This document shows positions 56,191-64,000 of a DNA stretch of 64,000 nt, piece by piece; the stretch's first letter is position 1; every line of letters begins with the position of its first letter. The DNA comes from Trematomus loennbergii (Eukaryota; Chordata; Actinopteri; Perciformes; Nototheniidae): assembly GCA_012861695.1 (NCBI GenBank), contig JAAOOA010000269.1, positions 69,501 through 133,500 of the forward strand, given 5' to 3'. The notes beneath the pieces were generated by a model that saw nothing but the letters and a program-made list of their open reading frames with translations, was not told the origin of the DNA and searched no databases. The position numbers and the translations under genes were made by a program.

Positions 56191-56362
56191 AAGGGGGGGG
56201 GGGGTAGGAAACGTTCGATTCCTGTTTTGAATAGTGTGCCGTCGATGGGTTTCATTCCATTTCAAACTGCTGTTTGACGCTCGGTGTAAACTTCGCGCAC
56301 TGCCACTCCAACATCCAATCACAGAGTTTGAAGACTAATCACTGGGTTTGTCAAGCAAAGCA
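56191..56362. other. Unassigned sequence with a G12 run
   Basis: Contains AAGGGGGGGGGGGGT near 56,194 and nothing recognisable as a gene. Confidence 0.35.
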
Positions 56363-56367
56363 CACGG

Positions 56368-56791
56368 GGCCGTTCTCATTTCATCAAATCCCCCTCCTCG
56401 ACTCCTCGACTCCTCGGTCCTCCGGTAGTGACCGGAAATGAATTTTAGCGCGCCATGTTGAAAGGACATCTCATTTCTCTAAATGCACATCGAGGAACGA
56501 GCGTCGAGAAGGCTCTCTGGAGGAGCTCTAACCGAGGATACACTGATGGGTCCTCCACGGTCCTCCACGGCTCCTTCGTGGATGCATTTCCGGGAACAGA
56601 GATGTTTCAAAGAGTCGTGACGCTCAGAGGAGAGGAGTTCTCATTTCTCTAACCGCCTGCTGCTTCCCTCCTCTCTCCTTGGTTCCCCTCCTCGGCTCCT
56701 CCGCTCGCATCTCCTGTGGGGGGACTAAGTCTCGAGGATAGGAGTCGAGGAGGGGAGTCGAGGAGGGGAATTTGATGAAATGAGAAAGGCC
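56368..56791. mobile_element. 424-bp MITE with GGCC...TTCTCATTTCATC inverted ends
   Basis: Left GGCCGTTCTCATTTCATC and reverse-complemented right GGCCTTTCTCATTTCATC, extending through CCCCTCCTCGACTCC; the imperfect TIR is about 40 bp. CACGG on both sides (56,363-56,367, 56,792-56,796) is a probable 5-bp target duplication. Interior is rich in CCTCCTCGACTCC and GAGTCGAGGAGG. Partial copies at 22,150-22,362 and possibly 745-850. Confidence 0.78.
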
Positions 56792-56796
56792 CACGG

Positions 56797-57184
56797 TGTA
56801 GTCCCAAACGATAGCTGAGGATTCTAGGTAGTGTAGTGTCTTCTGCCATCCTAAACTCCGAAAAAATATTTGTTTCTCCGAATCGAAGGGGAAAATGTTG
56901 TGTAATTAACAAGGATAATCTGGTGTTTTTGAGTTGATGAGTAGTGCAAATATCACTGTAAAATCAATCGACAGTAAAGAGAATACTTACTTCCGGGTGT
57001 AAAATCCTCCGTTATCCAATGGGAATGGACGCATTGCCTTTGAGACTGTGTTGAAATGACACCCTCGCCTACTGATTTTAATTTAACCATATATCGAGCC
57101 CGATCGTCGATTTCAAATGTGTGCTCTAAAATGATATTTATAAATTACTATTATCATTATTATAAGCAAGACAATAAATGGCAA
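56797..57184. other. Unassigned sequence
   Basis: AT-rich, no gene or element recognised. Confidence 0.35.
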
Positions 57185-57402
57185 AGATATGTAGAAAATA
57201 AAGGTATTTAAGATACGTTCATAACAAACGTAACGTGGGAGAAAATATGTTTCTAGAAGATATGTAGAAAATAAAGGTATTTGAGATACGTTCATAACAA
57301 ACGTAACGTGGGAGAAAATATGTTTCTAGAAGATATGTAGAAAATAAACGTATTTGAGATACGTTCATAACAAACGTAATGTGGGAGAAAATAAGTTTCT
57401 AG
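57185..57402. repeat. Tandem repeat, 3 x 73 bp
   Basis: Unit starts AGATATGTAGAAAATAAAGG and ends GTTTCTAG; starts at 57,185, 57,258 and 57,331. The first two copies differ at one position; the third has a few more changes. Each unit contains GATACGTTC and AAACGTAA(C/T)GTGGG. No spacers, so this is not a CRISPR array. Confidence 0.95.
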
Positions 57403-57660
57403 CTAAACGTAATTGAGAATGCAGTTTAGTTCTGTGGGAACGTAATTTTTAGGAGACAGGGTTGCTGACAATGCTTCTGCAACGGAGTGCTGAAGAAAAG
57501 TGGGAGCAGATTGCACACGTGCAGTGGGATTACCCAATAGCGATAGCCTTAGAGGGCGAAGCCTTATACGATATAGAACCAGGCCAGACTCTGAAGACTT
57601 TCCAAGGTGTAAAATGCTGCTGCCGGAGTACTGACTGGAAGTATTGCTGATATCATGTCT
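57403..57660. other. Unassigned sequence
   Basis: An open frame at 57,462-57,650 (MLLQRSAEEKWEQIAH...) has no recognised domain. Nothing else. Confidence 0.3.
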
Positions 57661-58310
57661 ACCATATCCTCTTAAAATACTCTGTCCAACAATATAAGTC
57701 TCATGAAGAAAGGTTTTTTAACGCTTATTCAAATAGCAGAGAAACATGCATTCTTGTTCTCAGGAGGGGACATTGACAGAGGATTATTGGAAAAGTACAC
57801 GTAATGACTTCATATACTTTTCACTAGTACTGAGTCCAACAGGATCAATCTCACGAAGAACTAATGGCAACAAAAACGAATTCCCTCATCAAACTTAGCA
57901 GAAGTGGCTTGATTTTGTTCTCAGCAGGGGACTTTGACAGAGTATTTCTAAAAAAAATACACAGTAAAAGTACTTCAATGTATTGTTAGTAGTAGGCTAA
58001 ACTAATACAAAGTCAAACAGTATCAATTTCATTAAGAACTAATGGTAAAATTATATTTTATCATTCATCAAAGATAGCAGAAAAACATGCATTATGGAGG
58101 GGACTTTGACAGAGGATTACTCACAAAGTACACAGTAAAAGTACTTCTTTATTTCTGGTAGAAGTCAAACTAGTACCGAGTCCAAGAGTGTCAGTTTCCT
58201 TAAGAATTGTGGTAAAAAATATTGTATCACTCGTCAAATGTAGCAGGAATAATGAAGAGCAGCTGATTTGAAAAAACAAATGAGAGAGACGGCTGAGTTG
58301 ACCGCAGTGC
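57660..58310. repeat. Degenerate 160-180 bp tandem repeat, inverted copy of the copy B upstream region
   Basis: About four diverged units, each with CTAGTACCGAGTCCAA-like, ATCAATCTCA(C/T)GAAGAACTAA-like and GGGGACTTTGACAGAG landmarks (near 57,767, 57,925, 58,098). The last part is the reverse complement of 35,415-35,690. Confidence 0.75.
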
Positions 58311-58519
58311 AGAATCGCTGTATAGTTTAAATCTCCTAACAATGTTGTCCATTTTAGACAGAGGCTTATTATATTTACAGCCCTTAATAACATCCATTTT
58401 CTGGGCTCAATATGTGTCTTGGCCGTTTTTGTGTGTGATCGCTAAATTCCCCTTGTTTATAATAATCACCGTTCCTTCAACAGGATACAGTAGTGATTCA
58501 AACGAGTGCTTTTGTTTTG

Positions 58520-59000
58520 AAATCACTTCCTTTCTCAGAATTAAGAAACACAGTCTCTTTAATCAGACAATGATGATTACACATTTCCAGGTAAAATTAA
58601 GTAGCCTACCAAAGTAAAACTATACATATTTCACATTGATATTTAATTAAAAAGGGGAACCATTTGCTCTTTCTATCACTTGCACACGCACACAGCTTAT
58701 TAGTGTAATGGGATCTAAGTAAGCAACATATGAAAAAAAAAGTGCTTTAGTCGACAACTATATTTTTAGAAGCTTATTTTGGGTTATGTAAAGACAATAC
58801 CATCTTATTCATTGTTTAAGTGCCAATTGTGTGATCAGCTGTTTTAAAACATTTGCATGGCTTTTAAAACTTGGTAAAATAACAAGCTGGAAATGTTTGG
58901 CATTTGTAGCTAAACAACAACGTTCTGTTAACCGATTAATTGACTTTCAGTTTCATTTTTACAGTAGTGTTAAGAATTACTGTAGGATCTATGCAGACAC
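58520..59000. repeat. Third copy of the promoter-upstream unit (diverged)
   Basis: AATCAGACAATGATG, GTAGCCTACCAAAGTAAAAC, GGGATCTAAGTAAGCAACAT and TTTTTAGAAGCTTATTT occur in the same order as at 15,695-15,915 and 19,510-19,710, with moderate divergence. It ends before the Tc1 insertion point and carries no Tc1. Confidence 0.8.
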
Positions 59001-59151
59001 TTGTCTTTTGATAGAAAATGAATAAATCTAAATTAAACAAATTAAGATTATATAAATGATGTTCAATTTGAACAAAAGTGAGTAAAACAATACTATAGGA
59101 AAGCAGAATACATTGACAATGTCATAGATGGAATTAAACTTATTTTAACTT

Positions 59152-59206
59152 AAAGTGGACCTATCATGCTATATTTGAATAATATAGTGTAGGACCATAC
59201 CTATAC
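59152..59206. mobile_element. Kolobok-like terminus fragment
   Basis: TAAAGTGGACCTATCATGCT followed by ATATTTGAATAATATAGTG parallels 35,798-35,855. The CAGATGG TIR element begins right after CCTATA. Confidence 0.5.
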
Positions 59207-60270
59207 AGATGGAGCAGCTTATTTCTGACTCCAGCATACAGCTTCCTGCCTGCTACCTGCTGGCTACCTGCCAAAGACCAGTATCTGGGAATGTTAAGCC
59301 CTCCCACTATTTTCCAAGAGGGCGTTGCCAGATTTTCAATTTCAGGATTTAACCAGGAGATGGCGCTTCATTCACAAAAACTGGAAGACAGCTTTTCATG
59401 GACTTTCAGTTTTGTTTAGAAGAGCATTTGAACACATCAATATTTTAGATCAAATAAAGTATATCTAATCTTGTAATTCAATAATATATAGTCTTTATAT
59501 ATTAAATAACTATGACCAAACTAAGACTTAGTTTTTCAAAAGAGAAAATGCAGATATTATATAAAAAACTAAGTTAAAATCTTGTTTTTAATGCCTCAAG
59601 AGCAATAAAAACACTTGGTAAAAAAATCCTGAGTGAGGCTTTCATAAATTGCATTTAGCTGACGCTTTATCCAAAGCGACTTACTATTTAATAAATGATA
59701 AATGATTATTCATAACAAATATGACTGATGTGTGATTATTATTCATGCTATATACTGATATAGGGCTAAGTAAGCAATCAATCGTGCAAATTAACCCTTA
59801 GTTGTTCAATATATTTATTCAGACAATGTGAGTAGAAATACAGAAATTCTGCTCCCCACCTAAGGCCAACGTTGCAATATTACAACATTTCCCTAAAAAC
59901 GTACCAAAACGTAAACATTTTTAAAACTCTTTCATTTCTGCTCCAGAGGCTATACAACAACATCTGAAAGGTAAAAAAAACAAACAGGGCTAGACAGCCA
60001 TTTGTAGCATATGGGAGAATGGTGAAAAGAACCAACTGGACTGGGACCAATGGGAAAATGCCTCTTCCCCTCAATGTGAAGCAAAAGATTGAGTCCTATG
60101 TTTCCAATCGGTTCCCAAATGTGAACATTATTTTGAATTTTTATTAAATTTGACAATGTCAATTTCACTTTCCACTATGTACAGGTAGCTTGGGTCAGTC
60201 TTGTCTTCCAAAAATCAGGAAGTAAAGTCAAGATGTGAACTCAACACGTAGTCACTCAGAGGGGGGTACT
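59207..60270. mobile_element. Second copy of the CAGATGG TIR element (left end) with L2-type tail
   Basis: CAGATGGAGCAGCTTATTTC starts at a TA, as in the element at 36,680-39,775. 59,207-59,400 matches the reverse complement of 39,620-39,775, and 59,610-59,948 that of 39,005-39,331. The final part (GACAATGTCAATTTCACTTT, then CACTCAGAGGGGGGTAC) matches 39,345-39,505 in direct orientation. The right TIR is not found. Confidence 0.65.
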
Positions 60271-61400
60271 AATTATTTTCAAATGCATATAGTGCATGTA
60301 CTGTAGGCTCTTTCAGTCAAGAATTTAAATTTGAATGGGATGGGGAGACGCTCTGCCAACACTGACCCAATCTTCTGCTCCTTACAGCCCACTGCCTGTG
60401 TTTTAAGAATATTTTTATTGCAGAAATGTGTTGTACCAACCGCATTGATATATCAAAGCAATCATATTTTCCATTTTCAGTAACAACAAAACAGCGGATT
60501 CAGAACATACTAGTACAATTAGGCTGTTGGCGGTTTTAAAACACATCCATGGGCGAGATAACAAGAATGCAATATTCATGCCAGAAACAAGAGGGCAGTT
60601 GTTGGAGCAGAACACCTATTGTGGTGGCTGATAGCCACCCCCTCTGCTACGCGCCGTTCGTTGGATGAGGCTGAAATCTCTATTAAATAAAGAAAGGAAT
60701 TGAAAACACCGGAATCAAAAGTTATAACAATTATCTGAGTTTACTGGTAGGAAACCAAACACATATACAAGTTATACAGAGTACTCCGGACTTCAGGCTT
60801 GTGATGCGGTTTTACAGGTAGACAGACCAGCTTTCAGAAAACGAGAAGTATGGACTCCAGGTTTGTGATGCGGTTTACCGTCTTCTAGCACCAGCTTTCA
60901 ACAAACCAGAAGCATTTTTACATACAAAAACAACAGTATTCATACTCATATTTTGGGGCGGAGATGTGTTTACTTTTCCCTTCCCCTTTTACTCCAAAGC
61001 GAATGAGAGAGTCCGTGAGGAGGAGCTGTATGAGCTGCTCACATCCCCCAAGTGTTTTTACTGGTTGGATTCACTCCTGGTCGGGTTCAATACAGCGAAT
61101 CAGAGTTCCGACCAGAACGTGAGATTCCAAAGTTTCACAAGGTCAAAAGTCAATCTTTATCTCTGCACCGGTATTCACTCCCTTACTTTGCCATGGGAGT
61201 TTTTCACATAACTATTCCTTCTCAGACATTTAAACCTTTGTGCACATATTTAATGATGTCTTTAACGACCTTAACAAGAACATCTGTGTGTAGGGGTGAA
61301 AAGGAGCGGTGTGTGTGTGAAACAGGATCTCTGGGTCAGTGAATTGTAAGAGAGAATATCATTTCTATATATGTGATTACTTAAAACCGTTGTGATTACT
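60271..61400. other. Unassigned sequence, possibly retroviral LTR-derived
   Basis: Includes a local direct repeat (GACTTCAGGCTTGTGATGCG / GACTCCAGGTTTGTGATGCG at 60,789 and 60,852, each followed by an ACCAGCTTTCA-like string). No gene. Its position downstream, on the minus strand, of the integrase trace would suit an LTR, but no LTR pair is visible. Confidence 0.35.
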
Positions 61401-61439
61401 TAAAACAGTTCAAACAATACATGTTCACTAAAATACAAT

Positions 61440-62000
61440 TCAAAATAATACATGGCGGCTTCTGAGCTGCCTTCTAGAGAGATGTGTCCGGATTGTCCTC
61501 CCCCGGCCCGCTGATGGCGGCCTCTGGGTCGATGCTGGAGAGATGTCCCGATCCTCTCCTCCGGCCCGCTGATGGCGGCTTCCGGGTCGACTGCTGGAGA
61601 GATGTCCTCCCGATCCTCCTCCTCTGGTCCGCTGATGGCGCCTCCTGGGTCGACTGCCTTGACGATAGCCAGATCTGTCCTGATGTCGTCTAGGGTCCTC
61701 GCGACGAGGGCCAAATCTGTCCTGATGTCGTCTAGGGTCCTCGCAGCTGTTTTTCCCGACCGCACACTGGCTCCAGTGGTACCAGTTGTCTCCCTTTCCA
61801 TCTAGGCGGACGGCATGGGAGGTCCTTTGGGTCACTCTGTCGGGGCCGGAAAACCTGGGGTTGAGCCACTTAGGCCTGATGGCCTTCAACCAGACATAAT
61901 CTGCTGTGTTGGCCTTGTGTTTCTCGGGTCCCGCTTTGGCGTCAGCAACCTGTGTGGAGAAGTCTCATACCAAGCCCTTAAGTTGCTGGAAATATGGTTT
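61440..62000 (-). mobile_element. Endogenous retrovirus trace: integrase C-terminus and overlapping frame
   Basis: The minus strand at about 61,740-61,960 translates to ADAKAGPEKHKADYVWLKAI, then PRFSGPDRVTQRTSHAVRL and a GKGDNWYHWSQCA segment. This is the C-terminal DNA-binding end of a vertebrate retroviral-type pol. An overlapping open frame (61,400-61,801) carries a duplicated RTLDDIRTDLA-type segment, where envelope would normally start, but no envelope protein is recognisable. GGTCCGCTGATGGCG-type repeats recur at 61,500-61,645. It is a short, dead remnant. Confidence 0.72.
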
Positions 62001-62074
62001 TGAACTCATCTCTTCTACTTCTTTAGTGTTTATTGGCGGCACCAACTAGACTGGAGTGTGGACAAGAGACTATG

Positions 62075-62275
62075 CAGAAAACAATAAACAAAAATAAAAT
62101 AAAAAATAAAAAAAATAGAACAAAAATAAAACAAAAAGGAACAAACAAAACAAAAAATAACCAAAGCTAGATTATTTTAAATGTATCAATTTCTCTTAAA
62201 AGCAACAAACAAAACAAAACAAAACAAAAAATAGCCAAATCTAGTATTTTAAATTGATAAATTTATCTTAAAAAC
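62075..62275. repeat. A-rich low-complexity tract
   Basis: AACAAAAATAAAA- and AACAAAACAAAAC-type simple sequence with an imperfect duplicated block (CTAGATTATTTTAAAT / CTAGTATTTTAAATTG). No gene. Confidence 0.85.
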
Positions 62276-62606
62276 GTAATAATCTCACATACATATTGTC
62301 TGATGTATATCCTATCCTATCCCCCCTTTTCTGAAATAGAATGCCGTTAACGGTGTTCTTATTTTCAGAAATATCGAGCCTTATACATCAGTTATTTAAT
62401 ATCAGCTATATATTATATATTATTATTACTTATATATCAGGCATTAAATGTCAGCCTTCTTCCATGATTGACCTCGTTTATATTATCTGACTTATGTTGA
62501 TACGTGTTCGTTTGTTTGTATTTATTTAATATACTGGGCAATTATTGTCTTTAATTCTAGATTATTAGTACGCAATCTTTCAGAATGCCGTAGCACTCCC
62601 CGTTCG

Positions 62607-62621
62607 CCACCAGAGGGCAGC
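62607..62621 (+). promoter_or_regulatory. CTCF-like motif
   Basis: CCACCAGAGGGCAGC matches the vertebrate CTCF core consensus. It stands alone in AT-rich surroundings. Binding is not shown. Confidence 0.45.
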
Positions 62622-62819
62622 AGCTGACCACGAATGAAGTGCCTCTGTCTCTATGTCTTCTGCAATTCTTTACCCACAGTTCTTTTTACTGGATTTTTCT
62701 CTCAATCATTACACAGATTTGACTTAAAAAATTGCAGTTTTACATATATTTATACGAACAGTCAGGCACATTTTTATTGTGCGATGTATATTTCAACAGA
62801 TAGCGTGACTTCCTGAAGC

Positions 62820-63320
62820 AAGCTTCTACAAACCCCTCACGGCGATTGCGGCTTCAGGCAAGGAGTCGAAACTCAGTCAACAAAATCTCTTTATCGTCAC
62901 GTTTAATGAGCCTGATTAACCCCACAGCAGTTTTGTGATGAGATTCGGTCGTTCCAAATAATTAGTTGGAGGTCGCGTCTCTCTCCTCTTGTATCACCCA
63001 CCATATAACAATTACAGAAATGTTATACATTTAAAGCACCACGAAAGGTAACCGCATTAATCAATCTTATCATGATCTGCGGGGAATTTAACCCATCTGT
63101 TTTTTACACCTCTACAGCCTTTAATTGAAGCACTGCAAGCCAACCGTATTAATCAATGTTATTTTGACTTACGGGGAATTTACCCCATACATCTTTTACA
63201 GCTTTGCAGCGTTCGTTTCTAGTGAGTTGTAGGACGGGACTGAACTACCCGCCTCTTACAAGCACTTTTGTGCCTTAGGTACAGGACTGAACTACCCGAC
63301 TCTAAACACTATTAATCTAA
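62820..63320. repeat. Short direct repeats in unassigned sequence
   Basis: ATTAATCAAT(C/G)TTAT...GGGGAATTTA occurs at 63,056 and 63,147 (about 90-bp period), and GGACTGAACTACCCG at 63,237 and 63,284. No gene recognised between 62,622 and 63,600. Confidence 0.5.
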
Positions 63321-63599
63321 TTCAACTAGAATATGTATTGTATTTCTCACCGTGACTAAGAACACTGAGAACGCTGCTGACAACTCTACATTTTTTAGTA
63401 TAATCAATCACAGAATTTTGATAGTCAAAACAGGTGTCTGCTCACCTTTTGTATATTGCCATGGTCTTAGTTGTCACCAGTATCTCTGTGTCCTCCTCCT
63501 GGACTGGATTCCGTCCCCTGGCTATCGGTGTCCCTTTCTAGAGACCAGCCTTCATCACAAAAAAAAAACAAGATAAAAGTTACAGGATTAACATTATTG

Positions 63600-64000
63600 A
63601 TCATTCATCCCACACCTTCATCCTCACCCAGACCTCTTAAGTGTCTCATCACTGGAGCCCAGGCCTTATCAAACACTCTCCCCCTTCCTGCATTCTTGAA
63701 TCTAAGTTTCTCCAGGTAGAGGATCTCACCCAACTCTCTCAGCCACATCTCGAATGTAGGCACAGTATCAGACTTCCATAACCTCAAAATACGTTTTTTA
63801 GCAAAAACAGTACCAAAAACACCGGCCATTTGTCACTGCCATAGTTCAGATCAGTGTCACCCGTGGACCCCAGAATGGCCACAAGGGGATCAGGCTTCAA
63901 TTGCTTGTCAAATGCTTTTGAATAAAAATCAAATACAGAAGTCCAGAATGAGTGGAGGTTGGGGCATGTCCATTGGTGTGTAAGGGTGCCAGCTTGATTT
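63600..64000 (-). mobile_element. L1-like LINE ORF2 C-terminus, running off the window
   Basis: Minus strand: HQWTCPNLHSFWTSVFDFYS (about 63,930-63,980) and LKPDPLVAILGSTG in one frame. After a shift near 63,836 it continues MAGVFGTVFAKKRILRLWKS, then TFEMWLRELGEILYLEKLRF. This is the same domain as in the truncated copy at 12,531-13,374. The 3' end lies towards 63,600; a short A/T tract at 63,560 may be tail remnant. Confidence 0.85.

Noticed and set aside
57185..57402. CRISPR-like regular repeats
   Set aside because: Units are head-to-tail without unique spacers, in a vertebrate genome.

Overview
The window looks like an intergenic and accessory region of a teleost fish genome. It is AT-rich and eukaryotic, with intron/exon structure, long (CA)n tracts, and a fish-typical mix of transposons: Rex/L2-like, L1-like, DIRS, BEL/Pao, Ty3/Gypsy, Tc1, hAT and Kolobok-like TTAA elements. 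No intact host gene is present. I see no tRNA, rRNA, CRISPR array or bacterial-style operon.

The host content is two tandem copies, about 20 kb apart and both on the minus strand, of an interferon-inducible very large GTPase (VLIG/GVIN-type) gene. Copy A runs from about 14.5 kb down to 2.9 kb, and copy B from about 35.4 kb down to 23.1 kb. Each has a short first coding exon, proline-rich or fibronectin type III (FN3) exons, and one giant last exon with the GTPase P-loop, a DTEG motif and a C-terminal Cys cluster. Copy A is certainly broken: a 1,168-bp hAT element with 8-bp target duplications sits in the giant exon, and there is also a 221-bp out-of-frame deletion. Copy B has many one-base frameshifts and a 243-bp in-frame deletion. 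Its promoter keeps a TATA box, an ISRE-like site and a STAT/GAS site, all lost or degraded in A. (CA)n tracts lie at the left edge of both duplicons.

Between A and B (14.5-21.8 kb) are repeated promoter-upstream units, including a 2.7-kb direct duplication that carries a decayed Tc1 transposon in each copy. A further piece of this unit lies at 58.5-59.0 kb, next to an inverted piece at 57.7-58.3 kb.

From about 35.8 kb to the right end the window is nested transposons. A DIRS element (36.0-41.8 kb) is split by a 3.1-kb TIR element with a TA target duplication. It abuts a BEL/Pao element (41.8-47.0 kb) and then a 1.2-kb TIR element (47.2-48.4 kb). Next is a Rex-like LINE tail split by a hAT (48.85-55.87 kb), which itself contains a Kolobok-like element and a Ty3/Gypsy element. 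Both LTR retrotransposons keep gag, protease, integrase and similar LTRs but lack reverse transcriptase and RNase H. The Gypsy gag/protease overlap has a correctly phased GGGAAAC slippery heptamer. The right end holds a 424-bp MITE, a 3 x 73-bp tandem repeat, a retroviral integrase trace and an L1 fragment that runs off the window.

Most element boundaries were set by reading target-site duplications and terminal repeats directly. Family names rest on recognised protein motifs or termini. Similarity statements are by-eye estimates.
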